DNA of 62,000 nucleotides from Cristatella mucedo (taxonomy: Eukaryota; Bryozoa; Phylactolaemata; Cristatellidae): NCBI GenBank assembly GCA_009760855.2, contig WPIO01000049.1, positions 1,662,501 through 1,724,500 of the forward strand. Direction: 5' to 3'. How positions within the stretch are numbered: the stretch's first letter is position 1; every line of letters begins with the position of its first letter. Below, piece by piece: positions 46,499-55,605 of this stretch. Both the position numbers and the translations under genes were made by a program. The notes beneath the pieces were generated by a model that did not search any database, was not told the DNA's origin, and saw only the letters and a list, made by a program, of their open reading frames with translations.

Positions 46499-46617
46499 CG
46501 TCAGAAGCCAAGGCAGGAAATGTCCTCTGGCGTTAGTTAAACATTTCGTGCCTCAGTATAGGCATCCCGTCTAGGCCATAGAATATCGGATACTCTTTTC
46601 GGTACGAGTAAACTATT

Positions 46618-46628
46618 CTCTGCTACCA
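46618..46628 (-). promoter_or_regulatory. Primer-binding site of LTR element copy 2
   Basis: On the minus strand TGGTAGCAGAG starts two bases inside the 5' LTR end (CAACA, then AT). It is complementary to the 3' end of the usual eukaryotic initiator tRNA-Met (ends CTCTGCTACCA). Confidence 0.8.
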
Positions 46629-46630
46629 AT

Positions 46631-46932
46631 TGTTGTATGACAGGAGCTCCGACTGTGGCTGCTCTCGTGGAGTCTCGCGGAGACACGAGCGCGGACGCGA
46701 TCGGTGAACGAGACTCACATCAATAAATATATCATATCATCTTTATTCTCTCAAGGCGTACACATACGACCTGGCCGACTCGTAGCAGATGGGGGAGTGC
46801 AGCTGCGGGCGGGCAACATTCTTACGTCGCGTGCCGAGTCAATTGCCCAACCACCTGCTGCAGGTGGGGCATGCATTAGTGGCCGAGCTTGTCGTGCTAA
46901 TTACAATAGCGGAAGCGGCAGGCGCAGAGAGA
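46631..46932 (-). repeat. 5' LTR of LTR element copy 2
   Basis: About 300 bp, ending CAACA on the minus strand. The outer end lacks the TGTTGTGAG start of the 3' LTR and reads GTCTCTCTGCGCC instead, so the boundary is approximate. Confidence 0.75.
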
Positions 46933-48960
46933 CAGCGACGGAGGCAGTCTTCTCTAGCCAGTCTAGCGTTCGGTCGCGAAGCGTCTCGAATTCGAATGCG
47001 TGCGTTGGGGATGCGTGGCGCCGCGTACCATCGCTCTCGAGCGACCCGTCATCCTCATCGTCCCGACTGCGACGACGGGCCGCGCTTCTCCTGCTCCACT
47101 TCTCGTGCGCCGCTTTTCGTGCCGCGAGCGTCGGCTAACGTCGTCGCGAGGCCCCGTCCCAACCGTGGCGACGTTAGCCGCCCAAGCAGCCGAACGGCGG
47201 CGTCGGCCCAGCGTTCCCAGCCGACCGTCCGTTGCCGCAAGGGCCGGGCTCGTCCCGGGGGCGAGGCGGTTTCGCGTTTCTTGGCGTGTTTCGGACGCCC
47301 GAGGCGCCGCGTTCGAGCTCTGAGCCGGCTTCTATATGACTTGTAGCAGCTCAGCAGGCGCCGCCGCGTGCGGTAGCTCGGGACGTGGCGCCTGCTGGCT
47401 CGGCCGGTTCGGGGCGAGCTTCTTCGATGTCGTCACCTGGCCAGCCGAGCGTGACGAAACGACCAGTGGTGCTCGCGGAAAAATCCATGCAAATTACATT
47501 GACGCCCCGCCGACAGTCGGCACACCCGCCGAAGCCGCCGCCGAAGCCCCCCCCCCAGCAGGTTGCCGCCAAAGCCGAGGCCGCCGCCACTGCCGCCGTC
47601 AAAGCCACCCGCCGCCCGATTTCACAGCATCCCTGGTCTCTCCAGTACCCGTCGGCTCTTTTGTCGGAGCTACGAGAACGACCACGAGACACTGGAAGAC
47701 TAATGCTTGCTCGCTCTTACTGGCGGGCGAAAACGGAGATGGCTCTTTGCTGATGGCCTGAGCGGCTCGGCGACGGCCGTTATCCGTGTTCTGCCTTCGA
47801 GCGTCGGCAGACTTGTACGCCTAGCGCTCCAGCCTCGAGACCTCGCGAGTCGAGGAAGAGTGGTGATCACGGACTCGACGGCGGTGGGCAGCCCAGCAGC
47901 AAGACCTGTCCCCATTGCTGCTTCTTCGGCGAAGTGGAAACGCGAGACCGGCGGCGACGCCGCCCCCCCCCCCCCCGCTGCCGGTCGCCTTTGCGTCTCC
48001 TTCGAATACCGGAAACGGAATTAAATGACCGTGTGAGCGGGATGATATCGTGGAGATGATATCGGAACGCACGCACCGTTCATTCCAAACGGAGGCGTCC
48101 GCTCGAGCTGTGAATGACGATCGAGCCCTTTCTCGGCAACAATCAGGGAGCTGGGCCCACCGCGGGCGCCAGGGGGGGGGGTGGGAGGGAATAAGGGTGC
48201 CAGATGAGTGGGTGAGGGCGAGAATCCAGGAGGAGGATGAGAGCTTCCCGGATATATAGCAGGCCAGTCGAACGTCGGGCGCCGCTCGAGAGGGTACGTA
48301 CGGCCGCCGAATAGCTCCGATACCTGCACACCTGCGTGGGGATTTGGTCTGAACAGAGGTGGAGCAGGTCAGTCCGACGCCGCCATCGGGCGAAACTTGC
48401 CCGCCGCCAAGCTGCCGTAGGCGCGAGACACCTTTGGCGCGGGCGGCCGGCGGAGGGAGGCAGAGCGGATACGCTGGGCCTGTGTGCCGGGCCGCCTCAC
48501 CACCCCCTCCGCCTCCGCACTATCCCTGGCACCGCCGAGTAACCTCGGCGACCAGAGACGCGAGTGCTTCGGTGCGGCGGCGGCGGCAGTAGAGTCGGCC
48601 GCGGCAGCTGCACGAGACTGAGGGAGGCCGCAAGAAGGATAGGCTCGGCGGCTGCAGACGGCTCTCCCAAGCCACTTCTTCGCACGCTCCAGGCGGCGAC
48701 GGCGGTCCAGCTAATAGTAAGCCAATGGGGTTAAGGAGAAACGTCGCTTTCGCTGCGCCGCCGGGCCGCAGCAGCCGCTCGGACGGACGCTGCGGCTTCG
48801 GCGGTCGCCGCGCAGGCCCGCCGCAGCGTGGAGCCAGATGGTGGGTGGGCGGTCCGAGGGGCGAGCCGCCGGCAGGTGGCTCGTCGCTCAGGGACGCCGC
48901 CTGCTGGCCCCGCCGCCGCCTCTATAAGACGATGCTGCTGCCGGCTGCCGCCTACTGCTC
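46933..48960. other. GC-rich intergenic region upstream of the FGF gene
   Basis: High-GC, CpG-rich sequence with many overlapping open frames, none recognised. The best-looking is 47,385-47,753 (plus, proline- and alanine-rich), but the minus strand is equally open. It also carries poly-C (47,967-47,980) and poly-G (48,171-48,180) runs. It may contain regulatory sequence for the FGF gene. Confidence 0.4.
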
Positions 48961-49430
48961 CGCCAACGAGCGCTCGCTCGTTTCCAGCCGCAGTGCGCTA
49001 TAGCGCCGAACGAGCGCGGTGCCTCGAAGTCGCCGTTCGGAGGGGCCACTCGCCGCCAGCTGCCGCCAAGCGCTCGTCCCCCCAGTAGCAGTACGCTATA
49101 GCGCCGGAGGAGGGGCACCGCGCGGTCGCCGGTTCCGCTGCCGCCGATCAACTTCGGAGGAGCCACTCGCCGCCAGCTGCTGCCACCGCCGCCGCTCGAC
49201 TTCAGAGGCGCCACTCACCACTAGCTGCCGCCGACGAGCGCTAGTCCCCAGTGGCAGTTAGCTATAGTGCAGGAGGAGGAGGAGCGACGCGCGCCGTTCG
49301 TCTTCGGAGGAGCCACTCGCAGCAGCCAGCTGCTGCCGTTAGCTGAGACGGCGCCACGCGGCGGCGCCGTTCCAGACGAGCGCCGTCACCGCGAGAAGCG
49401 AACGGCTCCGCGGTTTGCTAAGACGGCCGA
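48960..49430. repeat. Degenerate tandem repeat upstream of the FGF promoter
   Basis: Three to four diverged units of roughly 100-170 bp recur, each with CGGAG(G)(A/G)GCCACTCGC, CCAGCTGCTGCC or CCAGCTGCCGCC, and a GCTATAG(C/T)GC word (48,997, 49,092 and 49,261). The array ends within about 70 bp of the FGF gene's CCAAT/TATA region. Confidence 0.7.
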
Positions 49431-49450
49431 AAAGGATGCGAAGGGCTGTG

Positions 49451-49535
49451 ATTGGTCGCCTCCCATCTAAACATCGATACGGCATTGTTGTCCGATGGGA
49501 TATAAAAGTACGCCGAGGTACTCGTTACACAGTCA
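49451..49535 (+). promoter_or_regulatory. FGF gene core promoter: inverted CCAAT box, TATA box, initiator
   Basis: GATTGGTC (inverted CCAAT) at about 49,450, TATAAAAG at 49,501-49,508, and an initiator-like TCAATT with its A at 49,535. Spacing is about 34 bp from TATA to initiator and about 80 bp from the CCAAT box. The start codon at 49,552 would then follow a very short leader of about 17 nt. Confidence 0.65.
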
Positions 49536-49551
49536 ATTACACGACTCAGGA

Positions 49552-49804
49552 ATGAACACTGCTGCCGTATTGGCGATGGTGTTGGTCGTCTCAGCCGCTG
49601 CCGCTGGGCCGGCCAGCGCCTACTCAGGGCCGTACGGACTAGTGGCGGAGGGGGCGGCCGCCGTCCTGCCGGCGTCGGACTACAGACAAGAGAGGAGCCT
49701 GGCGATCCACGAGATATTCCAGCGAAAGATGCTCTACTGCCGCTCGGGCTACAACCTCAACATCTGGCCGGACGGCGCCGTCAATGGCACGGCCGGCAAG
49801 TACG
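49552..49804 (+). CDS. FGF gene, exon 1
   Basis: 253 nt: signal peptide, a variable N-terminal region and the first trefoil strands, including YCRSGYNLNIWPDGAVNGT with an N-glycosylation sequon NGT. The donor is TACG|GTAAGC, splitting a Gly codon after its first base. Start chosen at 49,552 because the signal peptide begins there. An in-frame ATG at 49,495 overlaps the TATA box and is unlikely to be transcribed. Confidence 0.9.
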
Positions 49805-52381
49805 GTAAGCGCGCGCCGGCACGCTCCAGCTGCCGCCCTGCTCGGCTTGACGCCTCCGCGGCCTCCCACCAAGTACCTTGCAGCTCGCTCGGTCCGCTCC
49901 TCGAGCGCACTGGAGGTACGCAGGCGGAAGCACGTGCGGCGGCTGCGATGGCTCGCGGGAATGGCTTCGCAGGGAGTCGCAGGCCGAGACGTTCGCGATG
50001 GTCTGTCGCTTGGCGGCCAGCCCTTGCCCGACTTTTGCGGTCTCGGCGATGGCTCGCGTATCAAGGCGCTCGCGGCGTCGAGCGCCGTCGTCTATCTGCT
50101 GCGTGGCAATAACCGGTCCGTGGCCGCCGCTGGAGACGGGTCGTAATCGCCGGGGCGCGCCGGTGCGAGTACAAACAGACGGCCGCCGCCGCTCCGGCTC
50201 GGCGCTCAAACGTCCCGCCCAGTTTGACCAAACAAGAGTCGACGCCTGAAGTCTGCAGCCGGCGGCGGCGGCCGTGTGACCTCGCAGAAAAGCGTCTAAT
50301 GTCGTTGCGCTAATGGGATTGCAGCGGTCGCTCGCCTATCGCCGCCCGGGCGGCTGCGCTGACTGACTGCCTTAGCTGATAATAGAAGAAATAACGGAGC
50401 CGTCGACTTTGCCGCCGCGTGGCGCACGAGATCGCCGCAGCCGTTCGTGCGGTCGCCGCCGCCGCGTGATCCTGGCGAAAATCACAGAAATGCAGCACCG
50501 CCGCCGAATTCAGACAGCGAGTGCGCTGCGCTAATTGTTATTGATTGGGGCTCAATTAGCCTAATAATTACCCGGCTCTTGTTTATTTATCAACAATGGC
50601 CCCTCTGTCACCGTCGAGGAAAGATTGTCTAATGATGGACAAATGATGCGGTCGCTAATCGATTTGATATTGTGGCGACTCGCTCATTACGGCCCGTAAT
50701 GGTCGCTTCGCTACGTTCGGCAGATGCCGGCTATTTGTTGCCCGGTATGTGGACAAGCAATTGCACTCGGCCGCTGACCACCGACAATGCCCGGCGTCTG
50801 AGACGGTGCAGGTCGCGGGGCGGGGCGCGCTCTCGTTAACGCTAGCCGGTGCGCGCGCTGCCCCCGTGCGAGATTCCATTTATAAGGGGGCAGAAGGGTT
50901 CACAGGAGGTTCGCAAGAGGACAGCAAATAAGATGGAGGGGGAGAGAGAGAGAGGAGAAAAAGAGACAGAAGAGACAGAGAGGGAAGAGAGATGGTGGAA
51001 AGGAGAGAAGAGGAGAGGCGGTAGCAGCGTCGGCGATTGCCCACAGCCCGCCGAGCTTCAACACCGGCTGCGGAGACAGCCCAGCGTGCCTTCCAGTACG
51101 TCGTCGCTTCGCTTGGGCGGCCGGAAGCCTTTCGGGTGGTCTATCCGCTTAACCTCGAGAGCCCAGCGTTCGGCTGTCGGACGACGCCAATCGTCTTCCA
51201 ATTACCGCAGCCGGTGTCCTTGCGGGTGCCGGGCGGCGACGACCGATGGCTTGCCGCCACCGCCGCCCACCGAGAGTATGAGTGCTTGCTCCTCGAAGCC
51301 GCGGCGGCGTGGCGGCTTCTTCCCGCCTGACGCCGATTCGCGCTGGGGGGAGCCGGAAGTGGGGGGAGAGAGTTCGGTCACCCCGCTGCCATCGGTCTGG
51401 GGCAAAAAGTGTGTCGACGCCGGGTCTGCATTTCCCAGCGCCGCCATCGGATCGTCTGCGCCCGGATGCTGAACGGCTGAGCGTCTCCGTTTGCAGGCGT
51501 GCTCAGGTTTTACACTTTGGCCACTCAATTCGCATTTCTGTGGATGAACACTGCACCGGATCTCAGCCGACCCAGAGTCGCCATCAAAGGGGAGGCCAGC
51601 AATCTGTGGCTGTGTATGAGCCAGGCCGGGGAGCTCTATGGCAACGTAAGTCGTGCGGGTTCGGCAGCGCGTGCCTTCGAGCCGCAGGCAGGCTGGCAGG
51701 CGCCGGGGCCAGGCTCAGCGGGCTTCGATAGCGACCTACAACTGACGCGGTTTTTAGGCTAAAAAGACTGACGAGTGCGACTTCGTAGAGGAAATTCTCC
51801 CCAATTACTATAATGCCTATCGGAGTGCCAAGTACCCTCTGAAGACGGCGAACGGCACGCGCCGTTGGTACTTGGCCATAGGCAACGATGGGCGCTCGAG
51901 GCTGGGCCGAGCCTCGAGGTGGCGGCACCGGATGTCGCAGTTCCTGCCGCGATCCGTCAGTGGGGCGGTGGCTTCGCAAATCAGCATCCAGGCCGCTCTG
52001 CCGCCAGGCGTGCTCGTCCAACAATCGCCGTCGCCCCGAGCCCGAACCGCCGCCAGCACGACGACGGCTGCACCGGCCGCGGTAGGCAAGTCCGCCGTGG
52101 CTGCCGCCGGGCGCCAGAGGGAGGACCGAGGCAGGCGTCCCGGTAGTACCGAGCAGGGCGGCCATGCCGGCGGCTCCGCTCAGCGAGCCTCGCTCTCGTC
52201 GTCCGTTCATCCGGTCCACAGCACCGGCCGCAATCAGACCTCGGTCGGCGGCTTCGAGCCGACGAACAGAGCTCGCCATCCGAAGAGGAAACTAGAGCCG
52301 CATCGGCGTCGGTCTCAGGCTGCAGCAGCGCCGGCCGCCTCCGCCGTGAAATCTCTCGCCAGCAGTCTGCTGTGGGCGTGA
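49552..52381 (+). CDS. Secreted fibroblast growth factor, three exons
   Basis: Spliced CDS 49552-49804, 51497-51645, 51758-52381 (1,026 nt, 341 residues). Residues 1-23 are a clean signal peptide (hydrophobic, ending ASA). The beta-trefoil FGF core follows: LYCRSGYNLNIWPDGAVNGT (61-80), KYGVLRF (83-89), VAIKGEASNLWLCMSQAGEL (112-131), DECDFVEEILPNYYNAYRSA (139-158), RRWYLAIGNDGR (169-180) and a basic receptor/heparin-binding segment ending MSQFLPRSV (193-201). FGFs signal through receptor tyrosine kinases. Intron positions (phase 1, then phase 0) are those of most animal FGF genes. Odd points are about 15 extra residues between 93 and 112, and a 140-residue Ala/Arg/Ser-rich tail with a KRKLEPHRRR cluster. 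By sequence it is nearest FGF7/10/22 or FGF1/9-type ligands; I do not assign a subfamily. Confidence 0.9.
49805..51496 (+). other. FGF intron 1 (1.69 kb)
   Basis: GTAAGC to TTTGCAG, phase 1. GC-rich at both ends with an AT-richer middle (about 50,510-50,700) and a purine-rich GAGAGA stretch at 50,935-51,015. Open frames run on both strands of the GC-rich parts, and none is recognised. Confidence 0.75.
51497..51645 (+). CDS. FGF gene, exon 2 (enlarged)
   Basis: 149 nt, phase 1 to phase 0, donor GGCAAC|GTAAGT. It encodes GVLRFYTLA, an extra segment (TQFAFLWMNTAPDLSR), then PRVAIKGEASNLWLCMSQAG and ELYGN. The usual FGF exon here is 104 nt, so this one is 45 nt (15 codons) longer in exact frame. 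Confidence 0.88.
51758..52381 (+). CDS. FGF gene, exon 3 with long C-terminal tail
   Basis: Acceptor GGTTTTTAG, phase 0. It encodes KKTDECDFVEEILPNYYNAY and the last trefoil strands to FLPRSV, then about 140 low-complexity residues with one NQT sequon and a basic cluster (RHPKRKLEPHRRRS), ending at TGA 52,379-52,381. The core part is firm; the tail may include sequence removed by splicing not visible here. Confidence 0.85.
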   Translation, partial: AKKTDECDFVEEILPNYYNAYRSAKYPLKTANGTRRWYLAIGNDGRSRLGRASRWRHRMSQFLPRSVSGAVASQISIQAALPPGVLVQQSPSPRARTAASTTTAAPAAVGKSAVAAAGRQREDRGRRPGSTEQGGHAGGSAQRASLSSSVHPVHSTGRNQTSVGGFEPTNRARHPKRKLEPHRRRSQAAAAPAASAVKSLASSLLWA

Positions 52382-53750
52382 GCCACCGAGCTCCACCGGA
52401 CTCGTTCGCTCAGCTGCGTCGGCGGCGGCGGCAGCAGCAGACGGGGTTGGACCGCCTGACTATCTCTCTCGCACGCGCTCGGCAGCCCCGCTCGGCTTAC
52501 CTATTCCAGACACCCCGGTTTTTCGCTGATGCTGATGCTCAAGTGCTCAAGTTGTACCCTACCTACAGACCGCCGCATGAGCGACCGACGCGCGAGAGCG
52601 GCGCCGGTGCGGGGCCGCCGGTGCCTTCTCGCCGCCCCGGCGAGCTCGGTCGGCGTAATTGTCCTCCACTTACTCTATTTTGTGCTCAACTCGTCCTGTG
52701 ACTGGACGAGCCCGTTCGAGCGAACGCACGCTCGCTCACGCCTGCGCGTCCGATAGCGGGCGAGCGCATGCCCGATCGTCGGCTCGAGCGTGCCCTCGCT
52801 CCCCGGCTGGTGCCGCTTGCTGGCTGGCCAGCTTCCGGCGACGACGATGGCCGCTGCTATCGCAGCCGCCGCCGCGAAGGTGCTCCGGCGGCTCGGCGCT
52901 TCGTGCCCGCTCGAACGCATGCGTTCGAGACCGGTCGCTTCCGCCGCCAGTGAGCGAGCGTCGAGCGACCGACTTGATTTTGTACTCGTCTTTTTGTTTT
53001 TATGATCGTTTTTACGCAGAATGCTTAGACATCTGAAGTCAAATTAGAGCCTTGAACGAAAAAGACGACCATTTTTCATTTAATCAATAACGCTTAGTTG
53101 ATCGGATATCGATGCAAGTGCCACAAACGCGCTAGGCACAGCAGGCTCACGGTCCTCGTCCGTTTGATCGCCGATGTTCATACCGTTTGGAAACTTTCCT
53201 TCAGCCAAGATTTGGTGTTTATCAAAGGTCCGTAGTCTTCAGTGAAAATCGGTGCGAAAGTGATCTCACATCGAGGAGAATTCGCCCTCCGAAGTGCCAT
53301 CCATGGCTAAAGGATGGGCGATTTTGAAGAGCCGGCGATTTTTTTAGGGTGGAGTTTCTTCGGTGAAGGAGCGACGCGTCGGCGACGTTAAGCTGCCCCT
53401 TTGCTATCTGCTGCCTTCTATCTTCTTTACCGCGTGAACATTTCGTAGCGGATCTCTCCCGTCGGACGCCGAGGCGCCCATGTATAGCTCGCGAAAGCTG
53501 CTTAAGCTTCGAAGAGAGTACAAAGGATCCGAAACGCCGAAAAAGCGAGTGCTGCTAACGCGCCATTAAACGTATTCTTCAAGGAAATGCGTGTGCGATG
53601 CGAGGCGTTCCTCCCGCTAAAAAAAAGAGTTAGCATACCAGTAGCCGGAAAAACTCGCGGGAAAAACTCCGTGCAACCAACGAGCACACGCCGCCGCCCC
53701 TCCCCTCTTCGGAGCTAAGCTCCGGTTCCTGCACTCGAGTGAACAAAATA
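52382..53750. other. Sequence downstream of the FGF stop (3' UTR and intergenic)
   Basis: GC-rich to about 52,960, then balanced composition. No clear AATAAA signal is seen close to the stop on the plus strand; an AATCAATAACG stretch lies at about 53,080. No other gene is recognised. Confidence 0.4.
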
Positions 53751-53754
53751 CTAG

Positions 53755-53925
53755 CTGACTTAACAGCCTCTTTTTTTATAGCGACAGTGGAGTCTTTACG
53801 GCTATCGCCGTCTGCTTGCAGCATTCGTCGAACCGCAGGATTCGAACCCGCGACTTCGGGACCGACCGAGGTCGTGAAAAGAAACCGCCTTACCAAGTGT
53901 GCCGTCGCGGCTCACCAGGCTTACC
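53755..53925 (-). mobile_element. SINE-A copy
   Basis: Reverse complement of the family with a perfect box B in reverse (GGATTCGAACCCGCG), the A-box region at the right end (CTTACCAAGTGTGCCGTCGC) and the body GACAGTGGAGTCTTTACGGC. Confidence 0.82.
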
Positions 53926-53929
53926 TCGT

Positions 53930-54845
53930 GGAGTAGAGGTCTGAAGCCTTACTAAAATCACCAACCAGCGGAATTGCTAGAACGCATTGCTCAATCAAGA
54001 ATAGCTCTACGAAGAGACCGCCAAAGAGGCGAAACCGATATAAGTGCAGCGAGTCGCCGGACCTGGATGAAAGTTCGCGGATGAGAGTGCATGATTCGGC
54101 CACATCGTCGTGGCTAGCTTTAGCCCTGGAACGTGACAGTGAGGTGCAATTAAAAAAATCTTAGCAATAAGCAGCAGGAAAGCCCACGAAAAGCTCGAAA
54201 CCGTAGCAACCGTAGGCGCCGCCGCCAATCGACAGCAATTACTTTCGCCCTACGTGGGAGTCCAGGCTGAGGACGCTGCTTCTGCAAGACGCGCGGCACC
54301 CAACGCTCTCCTACCTCTCGATCGAATTAAGACGCTTGGATGGAGGCGCTTCCGTCCTTCCAGCGCCACGCTTCTTTCGAGGTCGCGTCGCGGCGCCTCA
54401 CTTCCGGCGAGTTTCCCCGCTACGTCCGCCCGACGTCGAGGTTCAGCAACTCTAAACACGCATTCGTGGCCTTGGGCTCGCTAGCGGGTCGCCGGCCAGT
54501 CGGCCGAGCGCTCTAAGCAACGGCAGCCGAGGAGGTCGGTGCTCGGTAGCGGACTGGGCACAGCACGGTGGCTCGCGGGATCTGTACGCAGCACCCCCCC
54601 CCCCCCCCGCTCAGTGATGGCCGACCGGCTGGTCGGTAGGCTCGATCACGAGCACGCTCGCCGCTTCGGATAATTAAAACGAGCCGGTTCGGCAGGTGGG
54701 CGACCGCGCTCTCTCGAAAAGCGTCGTCTGAATTTCGCAGCCCAATTTCTTTTGAGAGCATTTTCTATAAGGTGATTCGCGATCGCAAGTGGATCCGACG
54801 CGACGACGTCAGAGCGGACGGACGGACAGACCTCTGGAAGAACCT
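53930..54845. other. Intergenic sequence without recognised features
   Basis: Balanced to GC-rich sequence with a poly-C run (54,594-54,608). No gene is recognised. Confidence 0.45.
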
Positions 54846-54849
54846 AGCC

Positions 54850-55095
54850 CCTTTGTCGCATATCATATTAGTTTTTTGAGATCTCGTCTAGATTACTGCA
54901 AAATTTCCCTTCATCCAGGCCCCCTGGCCTGTGCCCTGCACCGTCTGCAATGGTGCCAGAACTCGGTGGCTTGACTGGACTGTCGTCAACGGACGGCGTA
55001 GCTGCCGCATCGCCCCGCTCACTCTCTTCTGCCTGAGCCTCGACTCAAATCTTCCTATCAAGCCTAGCATCGACTTCGATTGTCTTTCTCTGATT
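54850..55095 (+). mobile_element. CR1/L2-like LINE fragment
   Basis: The plus strand reads FLRSRLDYCKISLHPGPLAC, ALHRLQWCQNSVA and, after a frameshift, SCRIAPLT and KPSIDFDCLSL, the same post-RT region as the other LINE copies. Heavily decayed. Confidence 0.7.
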
Positions 55096-55099
55096 GTGT

Positions 55100-55600
55100 C
55101 ACAGGTTGCTGACGTCGCGACCGCCAGCAAAAGCGCCCAAAGCACGACCGCCATGACGGCAAAGTCACGTGACTCCACATATAGTCGCGTCGCTTCTCTA
55201 AGCTCTTCTCGACACTTCGCGTTGCCGTTCGCCTGACAGTTCAAGGTTCTGCTACTATAATCCTGCACTCTAAGGCGACCGACTGACAGCGAACCAAAGA
55301 GCTCCGCAGGAAACGAATCCCTAGGGCAGCAGCTTAGTGGCTACTGTCTCGTCGCCTATCCCATTCGATCGCTTACTAACCGTAGGCGACGTGTGATTTT
55401 GCCCTACTGGGCTGTCAAAGTAGCAGCCTCAATTCCCGCATGGCGCACGAGAAATCAACTTTGGCTTTCTGTCCACTTGAAATATCTCCCTCGAAATATT
55501 TTGCTTTTTTTCGACGGCTAAATATGCATCTATATCGCTAATCGTCTGGTAATGTACTGTTTGTCTTTCTTCACGAGCAAGCGCTCAAGTGACGAAGCAC
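55100..55600. other. Intergenic sequence between LINE fragment and USB1
   Basis: No recognised feature. It should hold the 3' UTR of USB1 (minus strand), but no canonical AATAAA was found near 55,600 on that strand. Confidence 0.4.
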
Positions 55601-55605
55601 CGTTA

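Larger units (their letters stand above)
44964..46932 (-). mobile_element. Small LTR retroelement, copy 2 (non-autonomous, LTRs, PBS and PPT visible)
   Basis: Direct repeats at 44,964-45,257 (3' LTR) and 46,631 to about 46,932 (5' LTR) flank 1.37 kb. On the minus strand the 3' LTR starts TGTTG, and the 5' LTR ends CAACA. Both contain an AATAAAGAT-type polyadenylation region. Just inside the 5' LTR, 46,628-46,618 reads TGGTAGCAGAG, complementary to the 3' end of initiator tRNA-Met, a usual primer. Just inside the 3' LTR, 45,274-45,258 is purine-rich on the minus strand. No pol genes fit between, so the element would need enzymes from elsewhere. The outer end of the 5' LTR is degenerate. Confidence 0.82.

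Noticed and set aside
47336-47761. Proline/alanine-rich ORFs at 47,336-47,761 (plus) and 47,351-47,692 (minus)
   Set aside because: All frames are open because of high GC content; no recognised domain, start context or splice evidence favours one.
51584-52279. Minus-strand ORF of 231 codons over FGF exons 2 and 3
   Set aside because: Shadow of the FGF gene in GC-rich sequence; the plus strand carries the conserved protein and splice sites.
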